From contig NZ_FZTC01000019.1 of the NCBI RefSeq assembly GCF_900200035.1, positions 372,001 through 436,000 of the forward strand: a DNA stretch of 64,000 nt, written 5' to 3'. Below the pieces are notes generated by a model, which was not told where the DNA came from, searched no databases, and saw only the letters and a list, made by a program, of their open reading frames with translations. The position numbers were made by a program, and so were the translations under genes. The stretch comes from Klebsiella grimontii (lineage in GTDB: Bacteria; Pseudomonadota; Gammaproteobacteria; Enterobacterales; Enterobacteriaceae). Each line of letters begins with the position of its first letter. Position 1 is the stretch's first letter. Positions 51,403-60,089 of this stretch are shown piece after piece.

Positions 51403-51600
51403 TTTAAAAAGAAAGGTGAATAGTCACATATTTTATAATGCTTTATTTGTTATATTATAACATAACAATTATTAACGATGATTTGCAACTGCTCTTCGGG
51501 GCTGGCCAAAGCGAAGCGCCGAAACATGGGGAGTTGTGCTCAGCGCGGCGCTGTGGTGTATTGCTGCAACCTTCAACGGATTTGCACAGGAAATGTCAGG

Positions 51601-51930
51601 GTGAAAACGGTAGAGTTTTTGCTTTATACCCTTAAACCGGGTTCCGGGAACAATTTTCACCGGATAATGAAAGAACAAAGCGCGCCCTGCCACCGTGCAG
51701 CCGGCATGGATATCGTCGCCTTCGGCAACTCAGTCGAGGACAACGACGCATATTATCTGATACGGGCCTATGACGACCTGACGCATTTAAATACCTCGCA
51801 GGAGCGCTTCTATCGTAGCCCGGCGTGGCGCGAAGGCCCGCGACAGGCCATCATCGATAAAATCAGCGTCAGCGTAAAAACGGTGATGGAGCTGAGCGAC
51901 AGCGCGATTGATGGCCTGCGAAACAGCTGA
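51601..51930 (+). CDS. NIPSNAP-like dimeric alpha/beta-barrel protein (GTG start)
   Basis: A 109-aa protein starting VKTVEFLLYTLKPGSG, with GMDIVAFGNSVEDNDAYYLI, YDDLTHLNTSQERFYRS and WREGPRQAIIDKI, the ferredoxin-like dimeric barrel pattern of NIPSNAP and antibiotic-monooxygenase proteins. The GTG at 51601 follows AGGA; the open frame to the left has a Cys-rich stretch with no homology. It is divergent from a Fur-controlled ABC operon. An iron-linked role such as chelate or haem breakdown is conceivable, since IsdG-type enzymes share the fold, but no catalytic residues can be assigned. Confidence 0.75.
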   Translation: MKTVEFLLYTLKPGSGNNFHRIMKEQSAPCHRAAGMDIVAFGNSVEDNDAYYLIRAYDDLTHLNTSQERFYRSPAWREGPRQAIIDKISVSVKTVMELSDSAIDGLRNS

Positions 51931-52068
51931 CCTGCGCGGGCAACAACGGCTGAGCCGGCGGCGGTTCGTTTTTCTGGCGCAGACATTCATGGGTTGCAGG
52001 CGTTGCCCGCTGGCGGCCGACGCCTTACCGTGCCAACGATGAGTCAGTGTAACCCGGCAAAAATGCGG

Positions 52069-52917
52069 CTACTGCGCGTCCCCCTGACTCCGCCATGAGT
52101 TGTGATTCAGCGACGCAAGAAAGCCCTGCGGCGTGTTGTTGCCGAGCTTTTTTTGCGTCCGTCCCTGGTTCCACAGCGCGCACAGCCGCTGCAGCGTCGC
52201 ATCCGGTTCGTCCAGCGCCGGAATAACGTCGGCTAATCGCTCGCTAAGCTGCACCGCCCCGCTCTCCGCCATCGCCACCGTTGCGCACGACAGATCCGCG
52301 CGCGCGGGCTGAAAGCCGGCATGAGCATAAATCTCAAGACATTGTATCCGCGCCGGACAGGCGTCCAGCGCCTGGCTCAGCCAGCTATCGACCAGCGCGG
52401 GCGAGATCCCCGAATAGATGCGGCCAAAGCACCAGCCGCTGATCGGCTCCTGCGCCCAGAGCAGATGATGTTCACCACCGTCGTCCATCGACAGCGCAAG
52501 CTGGCGGTAGTGCAGCGTCAGGGTATCGGCGCGCATCCCTGCCTTTAACGCTTTCTTTCCCTGCGGCGCGGCGCTTTTCCGCCCCTCATGGGCCGGGCGC
52601 AGATAGCGGTTCAGGGTGGCCCGAGAGATGGCGATGCCCAGCCCCTCATTCACCATAAACAGCAGCTCATCCAGCGGCGCGCGCAGCGCATCGCGCAGGG
52701 CATTTATCAGGTTCTCCTGCTCTTGTCTCAATACTTTGTGTATCAAATGCGGCGTGGTGTGGTTATCGGAAATCTGGCTGCGGTTGCGCCAGCGGCGCAC
52801 CGTAGTAATAGAAATCCCCAGTTCCTGCGCCAGTTCGCGGTCGCTTTTGGTCGATTCCTGAAGATATTTGCGCGTTCTTGGCGTGGTGGTTGCGTTGGCG
52901 TGCAGCTTAATTTCCAT
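52069..52917 (-). CDS. Probable domesticated IS481-type transposase / DNA-binding protein
   Basis: A 282-aa protein. The N-terminus (LHANATTTPRTRKYLQES, ELAQELGISITTVRRWRNR) is the helix-turn-helix typical of IS481-like transposases. The C-terminus (LWNQGRTQKKLGNNTPQGFL) resembles the YN-R-LG-TP motif after the last catalytic residue. In between, the RNase-H-like region is short (LSMDDGGEHHLLWAQEP) and the DDE triad is not recognisable. No terminal repeats flank the gene. It diverges from the glycosylasparaginase operon with a 154-nt shared promoter region, which suggests a regulator. The ATG at 52917 follows GAGGATCGT. Confidence 0.65.
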   Translation of the reverse strand: MEIKLHANATTTPRTRKYLQESTKSDRELAQELGISITTVRRWRNRSQISDNHTTPHLIHKVLRQEQENLINALRDALRAPLDELLFMVNEGLGIAISRATLNRYLRPAHEGRKSAAPQGKKALKAGMRADTLTLHYRQLALSMDDGGEHHLLWAQEPISGWCFGRIYSGISPALVDSWLSQALDACPARIQCLEIYAHAGFQPARADLSCATVAMAESGAVQLSERLADVIPALDEPDATLQRLCALWNQGRTQKKLGNNTPQGFLASLNHNSWRSQGDAQ

Positions 52918-52978
52918 ACGATCCTCGACAGAAAATATAACCAATCATATGAGATATATATTATTGTAGAGAACACAA

Positions 52979-52994
52979 TGTGAACCGCTTCACC
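52979..52994 (+). promoter_or_regulatory. Possible CRP site in the divergent promoter
   Basis: TGTGA-ACCGCT-TCACC matches the CRP pattern TGTGA-N6-TCACA at nine of ten positions. It lies about 80 nt upstream of the PTS IIC start, a normal place for CRP activation of a PTS operon. Confidence 0.55.
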
Positions 52995-53071
52995 TTTAAG
53001 CCCACCGCTTTCTCTCATAATCCGCCATAGATAACACACTCATCCCCTGTCGATCTTGTACGGAGTTCACA

Positions 53072-54391
53072 ATGAACAATGTTCTGGGATTTCTTGAAGC
53101 CAAACTGATGCCGCTGGCGGCGAAAACCGCCCAACAGCGTCACCTCGGCGCTATTCGCGGCGCCTATGTTTCATTTATGCCTTTTATTATTGTCGGTTCT
53201 ATTCTGCTGGTGATCTCGTCGTTCCCCAACCAGAGCTATCAGCAGTTTATGGCCAGCACCTTCGGCGCCAGCTGGAGCGCGATTATCGAAATTCCGTTCA
53301 ACGCGGTCTTTTCGACGATGTCGCTGTTTATCAGCTTCCTGGTGGCCTATCGTCTGGCGGAGCACTACGGCGATGACCGCATCTCCTGCGGCATCCTTTC
53401 GCTGGTGGGGTTTCTGATCCTCACGCCATTTATTAAAGTCGCTGAAAACGGCGGCATCACGGTGATCCCCGTGGAATGGATCGGCACCAAAGGATTATTC
53501 GTCGCCATGATCGGTTCGCTGCTGTGGACCGAACTGTTCTGCTGGCTTAAGCGCAAGAAGCTGGTGATTAAGATGCCGGACGGGGTGCCGCCCGCGGTAC
53601 AGGAGTCGTTCGCCGCGCTGATCCCGGCGCTGCTGGTAATGATTCTGATCCTGGCGATTCGTATCGGGTTTGAGCACACCCACTACGCCACCATCCACCA
53701 GTTTATTTATGAAGTCGTCGCCTCGCCGGTACGCCATTACGGTACCTCCTACTTCGGCGCGCTGATGACCGTTTTCAGCATTACCATTCTATGGTCGGTC
53801 GGCATCAACTCCGGTTCGATGATTAACGGCATTATTCGTCCGCTGTGGATGGAAAATCAGACCGATAACATCGCGGCTATTCAGGCTGGCGTCACTCCGC
53901 CGCACATTATTACCGAGCAGTTCTTCGACATGATCTGGATGGGGGGCGCGGGCGCAACGCTGTCGCTGGTCATTGCGATGCTGATTTTCGCCCGCAGCAA
54001 AAATATGCGCGAAGTCGCCCGCCTCGGCGCCGGCGCCTCCATTTTTAATATCAATGAGCCTATCCTCTTTGGCCTGCCGGTGATCATGAACCCGATCATG
54101 CTGATCCCGTTTAACCTCGTGCCGCTAGTGCTGGTCACCGTGCAGTACGCAGCGATGAAAATCGGCGCAGTGGCCGTCACCACCGGGGTCTTTATCCCCT
54201 GGACGCTGCCGCCGGTGATCAGCGGTTTTATCGTCACCGGGCATCTTAGCGGCAGCGTGATGCAGATCCTTAATTTGCTGATTGGCGCCATGCTGTACCT
54301 GCCCTTCATGCGCATCGTCGATAAGCAGTATCGCGCCGCGGAAATCACCGCCCGAGCCGAAACGGACAACACGCTTGCTAAACAGGAGTAA
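53072..54391 (+). CDS. PTS EIIC, lactose/cellobiose (CelB)-type, without IIA/IIB partners
   Basis: A 439-aa membrane protein of the CelB/ChbC family: KTAQQRHLGAIRGAYVSFMP, IIVGSILLVISSFP, VSILWSVGINSGSMI-like region (ILWSVGINSGSMINGI), GAGATLSLVIAMLI, GASIFNINEPILFGLPVIMN, PWTLPPVISGFIVTG. ChbC homologues take up N,N'-diacetylchitobiose. No IIA or IIB gene is adjacent. The next two genes encode a glycosylasparaginase and a peptidase, pointing to import of a glycosylated amino acid or peptide. Confidence 0.93.
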   Translation: MNNVLGFLEAKLMPLAAKTAQQRHLGAIRGAYVSFMPFIIVGSILLVISSFPNQSYQQFMASTFGASWSAIIEIPFNAVFSTMSLFISFLVAYRLAEHYGDDRISCGILSLVGFLILTPFIKVAENGGITVIPVEWIGTKGLFVAMIGSLLWTELFCWLKRKKLVIKMPDGVPPAVQESFAALIPALLVMILILAIRIGFEHTHYATIHQFIYEVVASPVRHYGTSYFGALMTVFSITILWSVGINSGSMINGIIRPLWMENQTDNIAAIQAGVTPPHIITEQFFDMIWMGGAGATLSLVIAMLIFARSKNMREVARLGAGASIFNINEPILFGLPVIMNPIMLIPFNLVPLVLVTVQYAAMKIGAVAVTTGVFIPWTLPPVISGFIVTGHLSGSVMQILNLLIGAMLYLPFMRIVDKQYRAAEITARAETDNTLAKQE

Positions 54392-54395
54392 ACCA

Positions 54396-55349
54396 ATGTG
54401 GGGAATGATTGCCACCTGGCGAATGGCGCTGGAAGGCGTAACCGAAGCCGCGACGGCGCTGGCCTCCGGCGCTGACACCGCCAGCGCCGTGGTCAATGCG
54501 GTGGCGGCGGTAGAAGATTTTCCGCTGTACAAATCGGTAGGCTACGGCGGTTTGCCGACGGAAAACGGCGAGGTCGAACTGGATGCCGCCTTTATGGATG
54601 GCGATACCCTGGCCTTCGGCGCGGTCGGCAACCTGGTGGATATCGCCAACCCGGTGAAAGTCGCCCACGCCCTCAGCCGCCAGCGCTATAACAGCCTGCT
54701 GGTTGGCCAGGGCGCCCGAGAGTGGGCCATAAGCCAGGGCTTCGCCGCCAAATCAATGCTGACCGAGCGGGCCATGCAGCACTACCGCAAACGCTGCCGC
54801 GAAACGCTGGATAAAGGCCTCAGCCCCTACGACGGCCACGATACCGTGGGCATTATCGGTCTCGACAAACAGGGTTCCATGAGCGTCGCCACCTCCACCA
54901 GCGGCCTGTTTATGAAAAAACGCGGGCGGCTGGGCGATTCGCCGATTATCGGCTCAGGCTTCTACTGCGATAGCGAGACCGGCGCCGCCACGGCCACCGG
55001 CGTCGGTGAAGATCTGATGAAGGGTTGCGCCAGCTACGAAATCGTCCGGCGCATGGCCCAGGGAATGACGCCGCAACAGGCGGCGGACTCGGTAGTCTAC
55101 GAGTTGGAAGACAAACTGATGTCGCGCTTTGGCCGCGCGGGCGACCTTTCGGTGGTGTGCATGAACCGCCGCGGCGAATTCGGCGCCGCCACCAATATCA
55201 AAACCTTCTCCTTTGTCGTCGCCAGCGCGACCCAGCCGCTCACCGTGTTTTGCGCCGAGCGCGTGCAGGAGAAAACCCACTACCGTCCGGTGGACGACGA
55301 ATGGATGCAGGCCTACGCCGCACGTATTCGCGCCCCCATCGAGGAGTAA
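54396..55349 (+). CDS. Glycosylasparaginase (N4-(beta-N-acetylglucosaminyl)-L-asparaginase family)
   Basis: A 317-aa Ntn-hydrolase precursor. YDGHDTVGIIGLDKQG holds the autoproteolytic site: cleavage before Thr150 would expose the catalytic threonine, giving subunits of about 149 and 168 residues. TSTSGLFMKKRGRLGDSPII and GSGFYCDSETGAATATGVGE match the substrate-binding loops of the family. The family cleaves GlcNAc-Asn to aspartate and the amino-sugar, or isoaspartyl peptides in relatives. There is no signal peptide, so it acts in the cytosol. CAGGAG precedes the ATG at 54396, 5 nt after the IIC stop. Confidence 0.9.
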   Translation: MWGMIATWRMALEGVTEAATALASGADTASAVVNAVAAVEDFPLYKSVGYGGLPTENGEVELDAAFMDGDTLAFGAVGNLVDIANPVKVAHALSRQRYNSLLVGQGAREWAISQGFAAKSMLTERAMQHYRKRCRETLDKGLSPYDGHDTVGIIGLDKQGSMSVATSTSGLFMKKRGRLGDSPIIGSGFYCDSETGAATATGVGEDLMKGCASYEIVRRMAQGMTPQQAADSVVYELEDKLMSRFGRAGDLSVVCMNRRGEFGAATNIKTFSFVVASATQPLTVFCAERVQEKTHYRPVDDEWMQAYAARIRAPIEE

Positions 55350-55352
55350 GTC

Positions 55353-56810
55353 ATGCTGGATTACCGCTTTATCAACCGACTGGATAGCGCCTGCCATGGC
55401 GCGCATCTGGTGACCTGGCCCGGCAGCACGCTGTTAACCCAGGCCCCCCTCAACTCAAGTCCCCTGCTCGCGGAAATGGTGGCACAGGCCGCCCGCGGCG
55501 AGGTGGCGGATACCCGCTTCGGCTGCTCCCCCTTCGCGCGCATCACCCTTATTCCGCGGCCGCTGTGGCAGGATGCGCTGAACGACGGCCTGGCCGAGGC
55601 GCTGCGGCCGCTATGCAAAAAGCCGCTGAGCGAAGCGCTTATCCTCGACTGTTCGCTGGAACAGAGCAACGGCACGCTAACCAAAGCGCTGCGCGAACTG
55701 TTTAACCTCGACTGGCAGCTTGATGACTTAGGCCTGCATCAGGTGAAAGCCGTCAGGCCACGCCTGCGCCAGCTCGCCCTCTACGCCCTGCCTGAACAGC
55801 GGCCGACGCTGGAAACCCTTGTGCGTCAACAGCAGGCGATCGCGCACGGCATGATTGCCGCACGACGGCTGGCGGATCTGCCTTCGGAGCAGTGTACCCC
55901 GCAGTACGTGGTGGACGAGGCCCGGCGTCTGTGCATCGATATCCCTGTTCTGCGCTGCGAAGTACTCGATGAAAACGCGATTGTTGAACAGGGGCTCGGC
56001 CTGCTGCATGCGGTGGGGAAAGGGTCCGCGCGTCCGCCGCGCCTGCTGGCGATACATTATGATGGTGGCGGCGATGGCCCGGTTCGCTGCTACGTCGGTA
56101 AAGGCGTCACCTTTGATACCGGCGGGCTGTGGCTGAAGGAAGGCGCCGGGATGTACACCATGAAGTACGATATGTGCGGCGCGGCCAACGTCCTCGGCCT
56201 GATGCTGAGCATCGCCGAGCTGGCGCTACCTGTGCGAGCGATGGGCGTTCTGGCGCTGGCGGAAAACGCGATTGGTCCCGACGCTATGCAACCGGGCAGC
56301 GTCGCCCGGGCCTGTAACGGTCTGACGGTAGAGATCAATAACACCGACGCCGAAGGTCGGCTGGTGCTTTCCGACGCCATTGCCTGGGCCAGCCAGCGGC
56401 ATCCGCAGGCGCGCTATATTATCGATATGGCAACCCTGACCGGCGCGGTGGTTAAAGCGCTGGGTTACGATTTAAGCGGTTTGATGACGCAAAACGAAAC
56501 GCTGCGGGCGGCGTTGACCCAGGCAGGGATGAAGAGCGGAGACGAAGTCTGGTCGCTGCCGCTGGATAGCAGGCTGAAGAAACAGACCGAAAGCGCCATT
56601 GCCGACCTGTGCAACACGCCGGGCAATAATGCGGCGATCAGCGCTTCCGCCGCCTGGCTTTTACAGCATTTCTGCCCACCGGAGATCCCCTGGGCCCATC
56701 TCGACGTCAGCGGCACGGCGCTGTGGCGCGAAGGCGGCAAAAGCGTTGCTTCCGGCCGGCCGATTCCGCTGCTGATTCAACATCTGCTCGACGATATCGG
56801 CGAGATTTAA
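55353..56810 (+). CDS. M17 leucyl aminopeptidase-family peptidase
   Basis: A 485-aa M17 metallopeptidase. VGKGVTFDTGG (Lys250, Asp255), Lys262, Asp273 (MKYDMCG) and NTDAEGRL (Asp332, Glu334, Arg336) reproduce the full metal and catalytic set of PepA, each shifted by 20 positions from PepA numbering. It removes N-terminal residues from peptides in the cytosol. The start is 3 nt after the glycosylasparaginase stop. In this operon it probably trims glycopeptides before or after deglycosylation. Confidence 0.93.
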   Translation: MLDYRFINRLDSACHGAHLVTWPGSTLLTQAPLNSSPLLAEMVAQAARGEVADTRFGCSPFARITLIPRPLWQDALNDGLAEALRPLCKKPLSEALILDCSLEQSNGTLTKALRELFNLDWQLDDLGLHQVKAVRPRLRQLALYALPEQRPTLETLVRQQQAIAHGMIAARRLADLPSEQCTPQYVVDEARRLCIDIPVLRCEVLDENAIVEQGLGLLHAVGKGSARPPRLLAIHYDGGGDGPVRCYVGKGVTFDTGGLWLKEGAGMYTMKYDMCGAANVLGLMLSIAELALPVRAMGVLALAENAIGPDAMQPGSVARACNGLTVEINNTDAEGRLVLSDAIAWASQRHPQARYIIDMATLTGAVVKALGYDLSGLMTQNETLRAALTQAGMKSGDEVWSLPLDSRLKKQTESAIADLCNTPGNNAAISASAAWLLQHFCPPEIPWAHLDVSGTALWREGGKSVASGRPIPLLIQHLLDDIGEI

Positions 56811-56813
56811 TGT

Positions 56814-57030
56814 CTCCCTGGAGGCGATGTTCGCGCACTATCCCGGGTTGCGGCGAAAACGCCTTACCCGGGCTACGGATTACCCGCAATCTGCGGTCCT
56901 GTAGCCCGGGCAGGCGCTCTGCGCCGCCCCCGGGGGAAGAGCGCGGAGTAGCAGAATTTCCCGGAGGCGGTGCTCGCGCACCTGTCCGGGCTACAAAATC
57001 AGCAGGATCCGTAGCCCGGGAAATGCCCTA
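56814..57030. repeat. REP/BIME-type palindromic repeat cluster
   Basis: Four copies of the GTAGCCCGG core occur in alternating orientation: 56860-56876 (inverted), 56901-56915, 56984-56994 (inverted) and 57011-57027. In addition, the about 33-nt units at 56814-56846 and 56958-56989 are near-identical direct repeats (GGAGGCG...CTCGCGCAC...CCGGG). This is a typical enterobacterial BIME between convergent operon ends, where it can stabilise mRNA 3' ends or bind gyrase/IHF. Confidence 0.8.
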
Positions 57031-58227
57031 CTCCTCGCTCACAACCGGTTTGACTCTTACCGCAAACAGCACAATCACCATGGCGCTGACCAGCAGCACG
57101 CCGCTGCCGACAAAAACGCCGCTCGCGCCGTTGAGATCGAACACCGCCCCACCGCCAGCCGCACCGGCGCTAATCGCCAGCTGAATAGACGCCACCAGCA
57201 GGCCGCCGGCGCTTTCCGCTTCATCCGGCACCGTGGTGGCAAGCCAGGTCGACCAGCCCACCGGCACCAGGCCAAAAGCAAAGCCCCACATCGCCACCAG
57301 CAGACCATCCAGCAGCGCCACGTGGCCGAACGCCACCATCATCAGCGCCAGCACGCTCATTGCCAGCGGCACCAGCGCCAGCGTCAAGCGCAGGCTTCGG
57401 GCTAACAGATGTCCGGCAATCGAGGTTCCGATAAAGTTCGCTACCCCAAAACCGAGCAGGATCAAGGAGACCCCTTCGACGCTGGCCTGAGCCACGGTTT
57501 CAAGGAACGGGCGCAGATAGGTAAAGAAAGCAAAATGGCCGCTGAAAATCAGGATGGTCGCCAGCATCCCGCCAATCATACCGGGACGGCGCAGTACCTT
57601 AAACAGCGTAGCGAAGCTGCCGGCGCTCTCCGGACGCATGGAGGGCAGAACCCACAGCTGCCAGAGCAGCGCAACCACGCTCGGCAGCGCACAAATAAGA
57701 AACACGTTGCGCCAGCCGATCAGCGCGCCGAAATAGCTGCCTAGCGGCGCGGCAACCACCGTCGCGATTGAAACGGCGGAAAAAATAATCGCCAGCGCTT
57801 TCGGCACCATCGCCGCCGGGACCAGGCGCATGGTGGTCGCGGTCGACATCGACCAGAAGCCGCCGATGGCGATCCCCAGCAGCAGACGACCCAGCAGCAA
57901 AAACTCCAGCGAACCGGCGAAGGCCACCATCATGCTGGAGATAATCTGCAAAACCGAGAAGAACATCAGCACCCAGCGGCGGTCAATATTTCGCGTCGCG
58001 GTAGTGATCAGTAGCCCGGTCACTAACGCCACCAGCGCCGTCGCGGTCACCGCCTGCCCCGCCATACCTTCGCTAACGCCCAGGCTGGCCGCCATCGGCG
58101 TTAACAAACTGGCAGGAAGAAACTCGGCGACAATCAGGCCAAACACCCCCAGCGCCAGCGCATAGACGGCGCGCCACGCGGGCCTGGCGTTAGCCTGGCT
58201 CTCTTCAGCTGCAATGCAGGAACTCAT
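57028..58227 (-). CDS. MFS efflux transporter, NepI-like
   Basis: A 399-aa 12-helix MFS protein of the DHA1 drug/sugar efflux group. GVFGLIVAEFLPASLLTPMA, GRLLLGIAIGGFWSMS, TMRLVPAAMVPKALAIIF, VAAPLGSYFGALIGWRNVF and FALVPVGWSTW-like sequence (GLVPVGWSTWLATTV) closely follow E. coli NepI, a purine ribonucleoside exporter. Substrate here is inferred only. The ATG at 58227 has GGAG eight bases upstream. Divergent from an AraC regulator. Confidence 0.88.
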   Translation of the reverse strand: MSSCIAAEESQANARPAWRAVYALALGVFGLIVAEFLPASLLTPMAASLGVSEGMAGQAVTATALVALVTGLLITTATRNIDRRWVLMFFSVLQIISSMMVAFAGSLEFLLLGRLLLGIAIGGFWSMSTATTMRLVPAAMVPKALAIIFSAVSIATVVAAPLGSYFGALIGWRNVFLICALPSVVALLWQLWVLPSMRPESAGSFATLFKVLRRPGMIGGMLATILIFSGHFAFFTYLRPFLETVAQASVEGVSLILLGFGVANFIGTSIAGHLLARSLRLTLALVPLAMSVLALMMVAFGHVALLDGLLVAMWGFAFGLVPVGWSTWLATTVPDEAESAGGLLVASIQLAISAGAAGGGAVFDLNGASGVFVGSGVLLVSAMVIVLFAVRVKPVVSEE

Positions 58228-58335
58228 AAACATCTCTCCAGAACAATTAACATTTCGTTAAGGTTAAGCGCTTCTGTTCGGACGATCTATGATGCATACT
58301 CCTTGATTATTGATAATTCGTCCGGGAATGATGTT

Positions 58336-59292
58336 ATGACTCAGCACGCCCTCGATCTCACCAGCGAACTCCTGCGCGGCATGCGCCTGTCCGGCGTCAA
58401 CTACCGGCGCATCGAAACTTCCCGCCCGTTCGGCGTCGAGTTCGGCTTCGTGCCCGGTAAAGCGCAGTTCCACTTTATCAGCCGGGGGCCGGTACTGCTG
58501 CGCATGGTCAGCGGCAAGCGCCTGATGCTGCAGAGCGGCGATGCGCTGTTTATTCCCAACGGCGATGGCCACGTGCTGCTCTCCGACGACCAGGCGGCGG
58601 TGGTGAATGTGTCCAGGCTGCCTAGCGAACCGGTCTGCGACTCGGTAAGCTGCGTCAAAAACGCGTGCGACGACGCGAAAAACGACAGCGCCATTATCTT
58701 TAGCGCCTGTATGGACTTTGAGCTGGGCGGCATGCAGCCGCTGGTCAAAGCGATGCCCGAAGTGATGATGGTCAGCAGCCTGCTGACCAGCCGCCCGGAG
58801 ATCCCGCCGATGCTGGCGGCGATGGAACGCGAAAGCCTCACTCGGCAGGCGGGCTACGCCGGTATACTGGCGCGGCTGGCCGATGTGGTCGCCGCGCTGA
58901 TTGTCCGCGGCTGGGTGGAGTGTGGCTGCGGCAACGCCACCGGCTGGGTGCAGGTGCTGCGCGACCCTAAGCTGGCCAAGGCCATTTACGTGATGCATCA
59001 GCAGCCCGGCATTAACTGGAAAGTCGAGGATCTGGCCCGCGAGGCGGGGATCTCGCGTTCGGTATTTGCTGAACGTTTCCTCTCCGCCACCGGCACCACG
59101 CCCGCCCGCTATCTGACCGAGCTACGTATGCGCCTCGCGGTGCAGTACATTTCCCATGAGGGTCAGGCGCTGGAAAAAGTGGCCTTCCGGCTGGGCTACA
59201 GTTCCCATGCCGCCTTCAGCCGCGCCTTTAAACGCATTATCGGAAAAGCACCGGGCGCGCTGCGCGAGCCGGCGCGGGAGCAAGAGGCTTAG
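58336..59292 (+). CDS. AraC-family regulator with N-terminal cupin domain
   Basis: A 318-aa regulator: N-terminal cupin-like sensor (FGFVPGKAQFHFISRGPVLL, LQSGDALFIPNGDGHVL) and two C-terminal AraC helix-turn-helix motifs (WKVEDLAREAGISRSVFAER, KVAFRLGYSSHAAFSRAFKR). The group (AraC_binding_2/cupin_6 type) often controls adjacent efflux pumps. It diverges from the NepI-like gene. Its TAG overlaps the TAA of the convergent ProC-like gene. Confidence 0.92.
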   Translation: MTQHALDLTSELLRGMRLSGVNYRRIETSRPFGVEFGFVPGKAQFHFISRGPVLLRMVSGKRLMLQSGDALFIPNGDGHVLLSDDQAAVVNVSRLPSEPVCDSVSCVKNACDDAKNDSAIIFSACMDFELGGMQPLVKAMPEVMMVSSLLTSRPEIPPMLAAMERESLTRQAGYAGILARLADVVAALIVRGWVECGCGNATGWVQVLRDPKLAKAIYVMHQQPGINWKVEDLAREAGISRSVFAERFLSATGTTPARYLTELRMRLAVQYISHEGQALEKVAFRLGYSSHAAFSRAFKRIIGKAPGALREPAREQEA

Positions 59293-60077
59293 CGCTGTCC
59301 CAGTTCACGGGTTCGCCTGACCGCCGCCAGTACGCTACGCTGAAGCCCGGCGGCAAAATCGCTGTTATTCAGCTCGTACAGACCGTGGATCCCGACTCCC
59401 GCCGGGGAATTATTGATATCCAACAGCTGGCGCGGATGCTTCTGGCTTTGGCGCAGCATCTCGACCGCGCCGAGCAGATTTTCCAGCACCACCTCCGTTG
59501 CCTGGGGTCGCGATAGCCCCGCCAGCACGCCGGCGTCGGTAAAGGACTCGATAAAATAGTAGATATAGTTGGGGCCCGCGACAGCAAAGCCGGTAAAGAT
59601 GTCGATCAGCCGTTCAGGCAGATACAGTACCTTGCCAAAGCCGCGCAGAAACGGTTCGATTTCCGCCGCGCTGGCGTGAGCGTTTAAGGTCACGCCGCTA
59701 TAGCCAAATCCGGTATCGGTCAGGGTATTGGGGATCGCTCTGGCAATCGGCGTGGCCTCGCCAAACAAGGAGGCCAGCTTTTCCAGGGTCACTCCCGCGA
59801 TCAGAGAAACCACCGTCGTCAAACCGTTAAGCTGCGCGCGCACGCGGTTCGCCACCCCCGCCAGATCGTCCTGCGGACGGATCCCCAGCACCAGCAAAGA
59901 GGCCTCGTTTACGCCGCCGTCGCCCGACAACCGATAATGGGCGTACAGATGCTCGGCTCGCGCGCTGTCGATATCCTCCAGCGAGATCGCGTCCGCCCGC
60001 AGTGCGCCGTTGCTTAATGACGCGCGAATAATCGCCTCCGCCATCTGTCCGGCGCCGATAAAATGGATCTTTGCCAT
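59289..60077 (-). CDS. Pyrroline-5-carboxylate reductase-like protein (ProC family)
   Basis: A 262-aa enzyme: HFIGAGQMAEAIIRASLSNG for NADP binding, LVLGIRPQDD, VVSLIAGVTLEKL, PIARAIPNTL, and in the C-terminal helical domain GPNYIYYFIESFTDAGVLAG with NSPAGVGIHGLYEL. ProC reduces P5C to proline. The housekeeping proC lies elsewhere in enterobacteria, so this accessory copy is probably specialised, perhaps for a cyclic imine such as a thiazoline related to the ATC hydrolase upstream. Confidence 0.87.
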   Translation of the reverse strand: MAKIHFIGAGQMAEAIIRASLSNGALRADAISLEDIDSARAEHLYAHYRLSGDGGVNEASLLVLGIRPQDDLAGVANRVRAQLNGLTTVVSLIAGVTLEKLASLFGEATPIARAIPNTLTDTGFGYSGVTLNAHASAAEIEPFLRGFGKVLYLPERLIDIFTGFAVAGPNYIYYFIESFTDAGVLAGLSRPQATEVVLENLLGAVEMLRQSQKHPRQLLDINNSPAGVGIHGLYELNNSDFAAGLQRSVLAAVRRTRELGQR

Positions 60078-60089
60078 CGTTCCTGCTCC

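Noticed and set aside
51478..51600. N-terminal extension of the NIPSNAP-like protein from 51478
   Set aside because: The extra 41 residues are Cys-rich and irregular with no homology to the family; GTG 51601 has a ribosome site and begins exactly at the barrel domain.
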